Source: Frankia sp. RB7 | GTDB taxonomy: Bacteria > Pseudomonadota > Alphaproteobacteria > Rhizobiales > Xanthobacteraceae | Length of the DNA: 64,000 nucleotides | Assembly: GCA_030403585.1 (NCBI GenBank) | Contig: JAUEPE010000004.1 | Location: forward strand, 1-64,000 | Direction of reading: 5' to 3' | Shown: one piece after another, positions 54,735 through 62,400 of the stretch | Position numbering within the stretch: the stretch's first letter is position 1 | Layout: the number at the start of each line of letters is the position of its first letter | Program-made: the position numbers and the translations under genes | The notes under the pieces: generated by a model | Seen by the model: only the letters and a program-made list of their open reading frames with translations | Told to the model about the DNA's origin: nothing | Databases searched by the model: none

Positions 54735-56312
54735 GTGGCGCCGCTCACATCGGTTTCGGGGATCGTGGTGTCGACATTCGAATGGATCATCGCGCTTCTG
54801 CTCGGCGCCGTTGCATTATCGGCGCTGGCGCGGCGGATCAAGGTCCCCTACCCAACCTTTCTCGCCATCGGAGGCGCGCTGATCGCTTTCGTGCCCAACA
54901 GCCCGTCCTGGGCGCTGGAGCCCGACTTGGCATTGGCGCTTTTTGTCGCACCGGTGCTGCTGGACGCTGCCTTCGATACGTCCTTGCGCGATCTCCGCAA
55001 CAACTGGGTTCCGGTCTCGACCCTGGTCGTGGCCGCGGTCGGCCTGACCACGGTCGGCGTGGCCGTTGTCGCGCACCGGCTGTTTCCGAACATGCCCTGG
55101 GCCGCCGCGGTGGCGCTCGGCGCGATCGTGGCGCCGCCGGATGCCGTAGCGGCGGTCGCGATCCTGAGCCAGGTGAAGCTGCCCAATCGCATGGTGAAGG
55201 TGCTGGAGGGCGAGAGCCTGCTCAACGACGCCAGCGCGCTCCTGATCTATCGCATCGCCGTCGGCGCGGTTGTCATGGAGCACCTCAAATGGAGCGAGGT
55301 CGCGCCGACGATCGCGCTAGGGCTGGTCGGCAGCGTCGTCGCCGGTCTTGTCGCGGGACGCATCATCCCGTTGTTCATGGAACGGGTGAAGGAAGCGCCG
55401 AGTGCGATCATCGTCCAGTTCGCCACCACCTTCATGGTCTGGATCGCCGCCGAGCGTCTCGGCCTCTCCGGCATCCTTACCATCGTCGTCTATGCCATGA
55501 CGATCTCGCGCACAGCGGGGCAACGCATGTCGGCGCGGCTGCGGGTGCCCTCCTACGCAGTGTGGGAGACCATGGTGTTCGTGCTCAACGTGCTCGCGTT
55601 CATGTTGATCGGCATGCAGATGCGCCCGATCTGGACGAAGTTGGACGCGGACGTGCGGTGGGAATATTGCGCGGCTGCCGCATGGATCCTGCTCACGGTC
55701 ATTCTTGTCAGGCTGCTCTGGATCACGTTCTACCGCACCACGCTGCGTGTGCTGATCGCACACGACGTCTATCATCCGAAGGACCCGAAGCAGATCGCTT
55801 CGCCCAAGGGGGGCCTCATCATCTCCTGGTGCGGCATGCGTGGCCTCGTCACGCTCGCGACCGCCTTTGCGTTGCCGGAGAACTTCCCTTATCGCGACTT
55901 CATCGTCTTCATCGCCTTTGCGGTGGTGCTGGGTTCGCTGGTGATCCAGGGCCTGACATTGCGGCCGTTGATCCTCGCTTTCGGCCTCAAGGACGACGAT
56001 CCCGTCGGCATCGAGGTCGCACGCGCCCGCGCTGTCGCCTATCGCGCGGCGCTCGATGCGATCGAGGACGATCCGTCGGAAGAGGCCGAGATCCTCAGGC
56101 TCGAATACCGCGCCCTCCTGATGCAGGCCGACGACGATCCGCACGGCGGCATCGCCAACGGCGAACTACCCGCCGATCCCCTGCGCCGCCGCGCCATCGA
56201 AGCCGCGCGCAAATCGATCTTCAGCCTGCGTGCGACCGAGGTGATCGGTGACGACGCGTTTCACCGGCTCGAGGAGGAGCTGGATCGGGCGGAGTTGAGT
56301 GCGGGGGGATAG
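54735..56312 (+). CDS. Na+/H+ antiporter (CPA1/NhaP family)
   Basis: A 525-residue membrane protein with about 12 helices and a ~120-residue cytosolic C-terminal tail. Motifs of the CPA1 family are ALFVAPVLLDAAFDTSLRDLRNNW (in parts, helix 3-4), GAIVAPPDAVAAVAIL with the ion-binding Asp (helix 5), VLEGESLLNDASALLIYRIAVG (with the ND pair) and SWCGMRGLVTLATAFALP. It exchanges Na+ (or K+) for H+ at the inner membrane, protecting against salt and alkaline pH. The start is a GTG at 54735. The tail is charged (RRRAIEAARKSIFSLRATE). A stand-alone gene, divergent from the LprI-like gene at 53900. Confidence 0.9.
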   Translation: MAPLTSVSGIVVSTFEWIIALLLGAVALSALARRIKVPYPTFLAIGGALIAFVPNSPSWALEPDLALALFVAPVLLDAAFDTSLRDLRNNWVPVSTLVVAAVGLTTVGVAVVAHRLFPNMPWAAAVALGAIVAPPDAVAAVAILSQVKLPNRMVKVLEGESLLNDASALLIYRIAVGAVVMEHLKWSEVAPTIALGLVGSVVAGLVAGRIIPLFMERVKEAPSAIIVQFATTFMVWIAAERLGLSGILTIVVYAMTISRTAGQRMSARLRVPSYAVWETMVFVLNVLAFMLIGMQMRPIWTKLDADVRWEYCAAAAWILLTVILVRLLWITFYRTTLRVLIAHDVYHPKDPKQIASPKGGLIISWCGMRGLVTLATAFALPENFPYRDFIVFIAFAVVLGSLVIQGLTLRPLILAFGLKDDDPVGIEVARARAVAYRAALDAIEDDPSEEAEILRLEYRALLMQADDDPHGGIANGELPADPLRRRAIEAARKSIFSLRATEVIGDDAFHRLEEELDRAELSAGG

Positions 56313-56328
56313 ATCCGTAAACGCCGCT

Positions 56329-56462
56329 GTCGTCCCGGACAAGCGAAGCGCAGATCCGGGACCCATACGCCGCAGCAATCGCTTTGCGGCGACTCGGAGC
56401 GACCAGTCTTCGCCAAACCAAATCCTGTGGTTATTATGGGTCCCGGCCTCCGCCGGGACAAC
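56329..56462. repeat. Dispersed palindromic repeat, family D
   Basis: The left end GTCGTCCCGGACAAGC and the right end CCGGCCTCCGCCGGGACAAC pair in part, with inner arms CCGGGACCCATA and TTATGGGTCCCGG. The centre has its own hairpin (CGCCGCA...TGCGGCG). About 134 bases, between the convergent antiporter and SDR genes. Likely terminator function. Confidence 0.7.
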
Positions 56463-56468
56463 AGAAAG

Positions 56469-57275
56469 CTACGCCCCCGCCTTGCTCGTGATCCCGCCGT
56501 CGACCACCAGTTCGATCCCCGTCACATATTTCGACTCGTCCGACGCCAGGAATAGCGCGGCGTTGGCGACGTCGAAGGCGTCGCCCATGTGGCCCATCGG
56601 CACCTGCGCATCGCGGGCGCGCCACATCGCTTCGACATCACCCTTGGCGTAGCTATTGGCGAGGCCGGCGGAATGCTCCACCATCGGCGTCTTCATCAAG
56701 CCGGGCAGGATGGCGTTCACGCGCACATGCTGCCGCGCGAACTCGATCGCGGTGGTGCGCGTCATCTGGTTCATCGCCGCCTTTGAGGCGCCGTAGGTGA
56801 CGTAGGAGATGCCCATGTGGCGGATCGAGGCGATCGAGGAAATGTTGATGATCGAGCCGCCGCCCTGCTTCACCATCACGGGAATGACGTGCTTCATGGC
56901 GAAATAGGCGCTCTTGAGGTTGACGGAGAAGACGCGGTCCCAGCTCTCTTCGGTCACCTCGACCACGCTGCCCATCTCGGCGATGCCGACATTGTTGTCG
57001 AGCACATCGATGCGACCGTAAGCCTTGAGGCACGCAGCGACCATCGCCTCGATCTCGGCAGGCCGCGACACATCAGCGGTGAACGCCGTCGCGTTGCCGC
57101 CTTCGCCGGTGATGATCTTCGCGGTCTCCTCGGCGGCCGCGCCGTTGCGGTCGACGCAAAACACCCGCGCGCCCTCGCGCGCAAAGGTCACCGCGGTCGC
57201 CTTGCCGTTGCCCCAGCCGGGCCCGATCGAACCGGCACCCACCACCATCGCAACCTTGCCCTTGAGCCGGTCCAT
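56469..57275 (-). CDS. Short-chain dehydrogenase/reductase (SDR)
   Basis: A 268-residue classical SDR with a Rossmann fold. The cofactor motif is VVGAGSIGPGWGNGKATAV, with a longer glycine stretch than the usual TGxxxGIG. An acidic residue after beta-2 (CVDRN) suggests NAD rather than NADP. It has NNVG, the catalytic Ser in INISSIASIRHMG, and Y-x-x-x-K in YGASKAAMNQM. The C-terminal ALFLASDESKYVTGIELVVDGG is typical. It oxidises or reduces an alcohol/ketone of unknown identity. It starts 12 bases from the DUF1850 stop on the same strand, so it is probably the last gene of the TRAP transporter operon. Confidence 0.9.
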   Translation of the reverse strand: MDRLKGKVAMVVGAGSIGPGWGNGKATAVTFAREGARVFCVDRNGAAAEETAKIITGEGGNATAFTADVSRPAEIEAMVAACLKAYGRIDVLDNNVGIAEMGSVVEVTEESWDRVFSVNLKSAYFAMKHVIPVMVKQGGGSIINISSIASIRHMGISYVTYGASKAAMNQMTRTTAIEFARQHVRVNAILPGLMKTPMVEHSAGLANSYAKGDVEAMWRARDAQVPMGHMGDAFDVANAALFLASDESKYVTGIELVVDGGITSKAGA

Positions 57276-57287
57276 CGCGTTTCTCCC

Positions 57288-57671
57288 TTATTTCTGCTGT
57301 TCGTCGCAGATGCTCATCTTCGTGACGTTAGCACCGATGGGATGGCCGACAATCTCCGAAAGCGTCTGGCACTGCCCGTCATGACATAGCCGCCATTCTC
57401 CAGCGGCGCCGGAATTACCGAGTATGACTTCCGGCATCGGCGGGCGCGCAGGCCTCCATTGAAACCAGCCGTCGACGAGCCGCGCCTCGGGCGGCGGCTC
57501 CATGCCGGGGCCGGTGCCCTTGACGCGGGCTTGCACCAGTTCGAGGCCCGCGGGCGTGACGCGCCAGTCTTCCTGCCACTCGACCTTCGCGATCGAATGG
57601 GTCCACGCCAACGTGAAGGCGGACAGCGCCAGCGCCTTCACAGCCCCGGCTGTTGCGAAGCAGAGGCTCAC
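57288..57671 (-). CDS. DUF1850 domain protein
   Basis: A 127-residue protein with an N-terminal hydrophobic segment (VSLCFATAGAVKALALSAFTLAWTHSI), and the DUF1850 core WTHSIAKVEWQEDWRVTPAGLELVQARVKGTGPGMEPP (in parts), plus EWRLCHDGQCQTLSEIVG. The GTG start at 57671 overlaps the TRAP permease stop (GTGA). DUF1850 proteins are commonly encoded next to TAXI-type TRAP permeases, and are thought to be accessory. The two cysteines (LCHDGQC) could form a disulfide in the periplasm. Confidence 0.88.
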   Translation of the reverse strand: MSLCFATAGAVKALALSAFTLAWTHSIAKVEWQEDWRVTPAGLELVQARVKGTGPGMEPPPEARLVDGWFQWRPARPPMPEVILGNSGAAGEWRLCHDGQCQTLSEIVGHPIGANVTKMSICDEQQK

Positions 57672-59782
57672 ACCGCCTCGACCACGGCCGGCGGACGCTG
57701 CCGCCATTGCCACAGCACCAGCGCCGCCGCGAGCACGAAGCCCGCGGTGTCGCTGAACGGGAAGTCGCCGAGCAGGCACATCGCGGCACCGAGCGCCACC
57801 AGTCGTTCGACGAACGACAGTCGCGTGAACAGGAAGCCGATCGCGACCATGCCGAACAGCGCGATCGCCACCAGCGCCTTGAAACTCGCGAGCGCCACCG
57901 CGCCGTAGAAGCCGAGCTTGGCCGCCATGGGATCGCCGGCTTGCAGCATCAGCGCCGGCGAATAGACGAAGATGAAGGGGATGACGTAGCCGGCAAGCGC
58001 GATGCGCATCGCCTCCCAGCCGATCTTGTCCGGATTCTCCTTTGCGATCGGCGCGGCCGCCAGCGCGGCCAGCGCAACCGGCGGCGAGAGGTCGGCCATG
58101 ATGCCGTAGTAGAACGCGAACATGTGGCTCGCGATCAGGGGCACGCCGAGTTTTGCCAGCGCGGGCGCTGCGAGCGCGGCCGTGATGATGTAGGTCGGGA
58201 TCGTGGGAATGCCGGTGCCGAGCAGGATCGACAGCAGCATGGTCATGATCAGCGCCAGGAACAGGCTCTTCTCGCCGAGCCCGATCACCCAGCCGCCAAA
58301 GATGGTGCCGACACCGGTCTGCGACATCATGCCGATGATGACGCCGACGATGGCGCAGGCCATGCCGACGGTGATGGCGGATTTTGCGCTCTCGGCCAGC
58401 GAGTCGCGGCAATCGCGCAGCGCTGCAAAGCCACCACGGACAAACGCGGTGATCACGATCAGCGCAACGACCACGCAAGCAACGGGCACGATCTGCAGAC
58501 CGTCATGCGACAGCGCGGCGACGACCAGCGCCAACCCGATCCAGAAGATGTAACGGATCAGCATCGCGGAGGCGCCGGCCGTGATGCTGGCGCCCAGGAT
58601 CAACGCCACCGTGAGCGCGAGACCGATGCTGCCGGCATAGAGCGGCGTAAAACCCTCGAACAGCATGTAGACCAGGGCTGCGAGCGGCAGCACGAGATAC
58701 CAGCCTTTCACCAGCGCCTTCCAGGCGCTGGGAGTCTCCGAGCGCTTCATGCCGGTGAGGCCGTGCTTACCGGCTTCCAGATGCACCATCCAGAACGCCG
58801 ACGCGAAATAAAGTACCGCCGGGATCGCGGCTGCCTTGACGATCTCGGAGTATTGGACGCCGAGCGTCTCCGCCATGATGAAGGCGACCGCACCCATCAC
58901 CGGCGGCATGATCTGCCCGCCCATCGAAGCCGTCGCCTCGACGCCAGCGGCAAAGGCGCGGCGGTAGCCGAACCTGATCATCAAGGGAATCGTGAACTGG
59001 CCGACGGTGACGACGTTGGCGACGCCGGAGCCGGAGATCGTGCCCATCATGCCGGAGGCAAACACCGCGACCTTGGCCGGGCCACCACGGGTGCGGCCGA
59101 ACAGGCCGAGCGAGACGTCGGTGAAAAGCTGGATCATGCCGGCGCGCTCCAGGAACGAGCCGAACAGGATGAACAGGAAGATGTAGGTCGCCGAGACGTA
59201 GATCGGCACGCCGTAGAAGCCTTCGGTGCCGTAGGCGAGATGCGTGATGATCTGGTCGAAATCATAGCCGCGATGGTTCAGCGGCGACGGCAGATATTGC
59301 CCGAAGAACCAGTAGACCAGACACGCGCCGCACATCAGCGGCAGTGCCGCGCCCATCAGGCGCCGCGTGCCCTCGAAGATCAGGACTGCGAGCAACGTGC
59401 CGACCGCGAGATCGAGCCTGGTCGGATCGCCGTCACGGGCGATCAGGTCGGCGTAGAATATCCATTGATAGAGGCCGCAGAAAAAGCCGGCGCCGCCGAT
59501 CACCCAGCCCAGCGCGCGGCCAAGATTGCTCTTCGCGGTGAAGTTGGCGATCAGGCCGAAGGTGAGCAGGACCAGGAAGCCGACATGAACGCCGCGCACC
59601 ACCTGGCTCGGCAGATAGTTGAAGGCGGCGACATAGAGCTGGAAGGTCGCAAACGCGATGCCGATCCAGTAGGCGAGCGTGCCCCACCAGCCCGGACCAA
59701 AACCTTCCGGGAAACCGTGCTCGAAATTGTCGAATTCAACCTTGATGGGCTCTGCGTCCGTGCCCTCTGCCTTTTCCAGCAT
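57668..59782 (-). CDS. TRAP transporter permease, fused small and large subunits (TAXI type)
   Basis: A 704-residue membrane protein that joins the 4-helix (DctQ-like) and 12-helix (DctM-like) domains. The large domain has the pattern FILFGSFLERAGMIQLF, GPAKVAVFASGMMGTISGSGVANVVTVGQFTIPLM (in parts), and VEATASMGGQIMPPVMGAVAFIMAE. The second half repeats similar motifs (LGTGIPTIPTYIITAALAAPAL). It imports a carboxylate or amino-acid-like solute driven by a Na+ or H+ gradient. It works with the TAXI solute-binding protein at 59970. The gap between that gene and this one (187 bases) carries a palindromic repeat that may lower permease expression relative to the binding protein. Confidence 0.93.
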   Translation of the reverse strand: MLEKAEGTDAEPIKVEFDNFEHGFPEGFGPGWWGTLAYWIGIAFATFQLYVAAFNYLPSQVVRGVHVGFLVLLTFGLIANFTAKSNLGRALGWVIGGAGFFCGLYQWIFYADLIARDGDPTRLDLAVGTLLAVLIFEGTRRLMGAALPLMCGACLVYWFFGQYLPSPLNHRGYDFDQIITHLAYGTEGFYGVPIYVSATYIFLFILFGSFLERAGMIQLFTDVSLGLFGRTRGGPAKVAVFASGMMGTISGSGVANVVTVGQFTIPLMIRFGYRRAFAAGVEATASMGGQIMPPVMGAVAFIMAETLGVQYSEIVKAAAIPAVLYFASAFWMVHLEAGKHGLTGMKRSETPSAWKALVKGWYLVLPLAALVYMLFEGFTPLYAGSIGLALTVALILGASITAGASAMLIRYIFWIGLALVVAALSHDGLQIVPVACVVVALIVITAFVRGGFAALRDCRDSLAESAKSAITVGMACAIVGVIIGMMSQTGVGTIFGGWVIGLGEKSLFLALIMTMLLSILLGTGIPTIPTYIITAALAAPALAKLGVPLIASHMFAFYYGIMADLSPPVALAALAAAPIAKENPDKIGWEAMRIALAGYVIPFIFVYSPALMLQAGDPMAAKLGFYGAVALASFKALVAIALFGMVAIGFLFTRLSFVERLVALGAAMCLLGDFPFSDTAGFVLAAALVLWQWRQRPPAVVEAV

Positions 59783-59840
59783 TCTAAATCGTCCTCAACC
59801 CTATGAGCGCATTCATAACGCCGACACCGCCTCCACACAC

Positions 59841-59950
59841 GTCATGGCCGGGCTTGTCCCGGCCATCCACGACCTGCGGTGCCTCCAAGAACGTAGATGC
59901 CCGGGACATCTGCGCGAAGACGCGCTTCGCGCTTAAGCCCGGGCATGACG
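59841..59950. repeat. Dispersed palindromic repeat, family C, within the TRAP operon
   Basis: Two hairpin units: ATGGCCGGG-CTTGT-CCCGGCCAT (left) and ATGCCCGGG ... CCCGGGCAT (right), the latter enclosing GCGCGAAGACGCGCTTCGCGC. It begins GTCATG and ends CATGAC. It lies between the TAXI binding-protein gene and the TRAP permease gene, both on the minus strand, suggesting differential expression by partial termination or mRNA protection. Confidence 0.75.
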
Positions 59951-59969
59951 TCCGCGGATAAGGCGCGCC

Positions 59970-60917
59970 TTACTTGATCAACCCTTTTTCCTTGTAATAG
60001 CGGATCGCGCCGGGGTGCAGCGGAACCGGGCTGCCGGTGGCGGCCGTCTCGAGCTTGATCTCCTTGCCGGCCGCATGCGCGTTGGCGAGCTCGGGCAGCG
60101 ACTCGTAGACCAGTTTTGTCATTTGATAGGCGAGGTCGTCCGACACCGCCGAGGAGGTCACGAGGTAGTTCACCACGGCTGCAGTCGGGACGTCCTTGTC
60201 CTGTCCGGTATAGGTGTTGGCCGGAATCATCGTCGAGATGAAAGGCGGGCCGATCTTGTCGACGGTCTCCTTCGGCACGGCCACCACATTGATCGCGCTC
60301 GAACTCGACAGATCTTTCAGCGAGGCCACGCCGAGGCCGGCCGATTGCAGCGTCGCACCGAGCTGGCGGTTCTTCATGAGGTCGACGGATTCAGCGAACG
60401 GCAGATATTCCACCTTGCCGAGATCTTTGTAGGTCATGCCGGCGGCCGAAAGGATCGCGCGCGAGTTCAGCTCGGTGCCAGATTTCGGCGCGCCGACCGA
60501 GAGGCTCTTGCCCTTGAGGTCGGCAAGCGTCTTGATGCCGCTCTCGGCGGTCGCGACGATCTGGATGTAGTTCGGATAGATCGCGCCGATGGTCCTGAGC
60601 TTGTCGAGCTTGGTCTTGAAGCCGGCCTCCTCGTCGCCCTCCCAGGCGGCCTTCAGCGAGTCGCCCAGCGTGAATGCGATTTCGCCGCGGCCCTGCTGAA
60701 GCAGGATGAGATTCTCGACCGACGCCTTGGTGGCCTGCACCTGCGTCTTCACGTTCGGAATCTTGTCGCCGTAGATCTTTCCGATCGCGACCCCGAGCGG
60801 ATAGTAGACGCCGGAGGTCCCGCCGGTCAGCACGTTGATGAAGGATTGCGCATGCGCGCAAGGTGCCGACGCCGCGAGAGCAAAAGCCGCGGCTGCGCCG
60901 ATAATCGTACGTTTCAT
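59970..60917 (-). CDS. TAXI-family TRAP transporter solute-binding protein
   Basis: A 315-residue periplasmic protein with a signal peptide (MKRTIIGAAAAFALAASAPCAHAQ, cleaved near residue 24). The mature start FINVLTGGTSGVYYPLGVAIGKI is the TAXI signature. Also seen are ATKASVENLILLQQGRGEIAF, LKGKSLSVGAPKSGTELNSR and the C-terminal LHPGAIRYYKEKGL. It captures the solute for the fused permease at 57668. I chose the ATG at 60917 (MKRTIIG) with GGGGAG upstream; the frame is open to 60992. It is the first gene of the operon with permease, DUF1850 and possibly SDR. Confidence 0.93.
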   Translation of the reverse strand: MKRTIIGAAAAFALAASAPCAHAQSFINVLTGGTSGVYYPLGVAIGKIYGDKIPNVKTQVQATKASVENLILLQQGRGEIAFTLGDSLKAAWEGDEEAGFKTKLDKLRTIGAIYPNYIQIVATAESGIKTLADLKGKSLSVGAPKSGTELNSRAILSAAGMTYKDLGKVEYLPFAESVDLMKNRQLGATLQSAGLGVASLKDLSSSSAINVVAVPKETVDKIGPPFISTMIPANTYTGQDKDVPTAAVVNYLVTSSAVSDDLAYQMTKLVYESLPELANAHAAGKEIKLETAATGSPVPLHPGAIRYYKEKGLIK

Positions 60918-61112
60918 GGTTGTTATTCTCCCCAAACCGGCGGCGAAATTGGCCGGACGAGGGGAGCGGGTCAACCCATCCAAAAGGCACAACAGGGCTG
61001 CGGAAGCCCCTGTTTTAGCTGGGTTTTGAGGGAACCAGGCGGGTGCGGCGACGTGGCGCAGCCCGACGAACTAGCGTGAGGTTCAATCAATCTCGCGGCT
61101 GGGCTCGATGCA

Positions 61113-61236
61113 ACCTCTCCCGCTTGCTTGCGGGAGAGGTCGGCGCAACGCGCCGGGTGAGGGTTCTCTCCTCTAGGGGATTGTCCCATTGCGGTGACAC
61201 CCTCTCCCCAACCCTCCCCCGCAAGCGAGGGAGGGA
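61113..61236. repeat. Dispersed palindromic repeat, family E
   Basis: A perfect 11-bp stem ACCTCTCCCGC / GCGGGAGAGGT with a TTGCTT loop opens the element, followed by CGGCGCAACGCGCCG and a variable stretch. The far end ACCCTCTCCCCAACCCTCCCCC is partly complementary to GAGGGAGG. It accounts for most of the 363-base gap between the TAXI binding-protein gene and the gene at 61281; nothing else was recognised there. Confidence 0.65.
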
Positions 61237-61280
61237 GCGCACCGTCATCGCGGCGACAGCGTGTCAGCCTCAGCAAGCCG

Positions 61281-61760
61281 TTACTGAAAAGTCATGTCCA
61301 GGCACTTGGAGATATCGGAGCCGAGGCCGGAGGAGATGGTGATGCAGCCGCGGATCTTCTGCGCTGCCATGTCGGCGGCCCAGATCGAGTAGCCGCCGGG
61401 GCCGAAGAACGAGTTGGTGTTCGGCGGTTCGGTCTCGGTCACGTCGAAATCATACTTGCCGTCGGTCTCGAAGATGCGCGGCTTCTTAGTGCAGCCGCCG
61501 TCGGTCTGGACGTTGATGACTTCCTTGTTGTCGCGGGTCAGCGCCAGCGAGACCTGGCAGCGGAAATATTCCGAGGTCTTGCTATTGAAGAGATAAGTGT
61601 AGGACTTGCAGGTCGCGGTGTTGAGCTTGCCCGGCGCAAGGCCACGGCTGCACGAAATCCGCTGGTTGTGGCTCAGCTGGAAATCATCGGCCCGGGCGGC
61701 CGGCGCGAGCGCCGTCAGCGACACCCCGGCAATCCAGCAAAATTTAATGACGTGGCCCAT
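61281..61760 (-). CDS. Secreted hypothetical protein
   Basis: A 159-residue exported protein with a signal peptide (MGHVIKFCWIAGVSLTALAPAARA, cleavage near residue 24). The mature part has four or more cysteines (ISCSRGLAP, TATCKSYTY, YFRCQVSLAL, GGCTKKP), a mid-region KYDFDVTETEPPNTNSFFGPGGYSIW (in parts) and a C-terminal IRGCITISSGLGSDISKCLDM. The ATG at 61760 has GGTGGGG upstream; an in-frame ATG at 61769 is possible. I do not recognise the fold; it may be a beta-sandwich. It is divergent from the small exported protein at 61954. Confidence 0.72.
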   Translation of the reverse strand: MGHVIKFCWIAGVSLTALAPAARADDFQLSHNQRISCSRGLAPGKLNTATCKSYTYLFNSKTSEYFRCQVSLALTRDNKEVINVQTDGGCTKKPRIFETDGKYDFDVTETEPPNTNSFFGPGGYSIWAADMAAQKIRGCITISSGLGSDISKCLDMTFQ

Positions 61761-61953
61761 TCGAATCATCCCCACCAATATCTTTGTCGTGTTGCGTTCT
61801 AGACTGAAAGCGGAACATAGTCGCGAGGGGACGAAGTGAAAATCACAAACTGCTGGGCAAGACGTGATGCGCTGCGGCGTCATCGCCGATTGACCCGGAA
61901 ACATCGTTCGTGATTTGTTCAAGCGCGGCACCCAACGAGGGGGAGGATGGATG

Positions 61954-62256
61954 ATGGCATTTTCAATCAAGACATTTGCAATTGCAGCCGCGCTGGGCGC
62001 GCTCGCCGCCCCCGCATGCGCCCAAAACGCGGCGACGCCGTGGGAGCTCAAGCCGGATACCGGCTATGCCTATGACAAGGAAGGCAAGACGTTTTCCTAC
62101 AAGATGGGCACCAGCAATGCCGGCGATCTGCTGAAGGGCGCCAAGAAGGTGCCCAAAGGCACGCTGTTCTTCATCGGCCAGAACGGCCAGCTCTACATGC
62201 GCAGCGGGCAATATCTCGAGGGCGACGGCAAGTTCAAGTTCGGGTCGGATCAGTAG
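61954..62256 (+). CDS. Small secreted hypothetical protein
   Basis: A 100-residue exported protein with a signal peptide (to PACAQ, residue ~23). The mature part is short, basic and aromatic: WELKPDTGYAYDKEGKTFSYKMGTSNAG (in parts), KKVPKGTLFFIGQNGQLYMRSGQYL. A GAGGGGGAGG ribosome site ends 7 bases before the ATG at 61954; the ATG three bases earlier is too close. Similar YxYDxxGKxxxY proteins are common in Bradyrhizobium. Function unknown. Confidence 0.75.
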   Translation: MAFSIKTFAIAAALGALAAPACAQNAATPWELKPDTGYAYDKEGKTFSYKMGTSNAGDLLKGAKKVPKGTLFFIGQNGQLYMRSGQYLEGDGKFKFGSDQ

Positions 62257-62286
62257 GGAGGGTGGGGCCAGCAGCCAAGCAGTCGG

Positions 62287-62389
62287 TGTCATCGTCCGCG
62301 AAGGCGGACGATCCAGTATTCCAGAGACGGACGTTCTGAAGTCGAGAGGCCGCGGCGTACTGGATGCCCCGCCTTCGCGGGGCATGACA
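62287..62389. repeat. REP-doublet palindrome, copy A4 (inverted orientation)
   Basis: About 103 bases from TGTCATCGTCCGCGAAGGCG to GCGGGGCATGACA. The marker GCCGCGGCGTACTGG is on the right, so orientation is opposite to A1 and A3 and equal to A2. Its reverse complement aligns almost base for base with the copy at 50292. The left hairpin CGTCCGC / GCGGACG and right hairpin GCCCCGC / GCGGGGC are both perfectly paired although different from the other copies. It lies between convergent genes. Confidence 0.87.
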
Positions 62390-62400
62390 GCTACTGAGGA

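Noticed and set aside
57653..59806. 717-codon plus-strand frame opposite the TRAP permease
   Set aside because: Composition (His/Gln/Arg/Asp/Glu repeats) is that of an antisense to hydrophobic membrane codons; no start signal.
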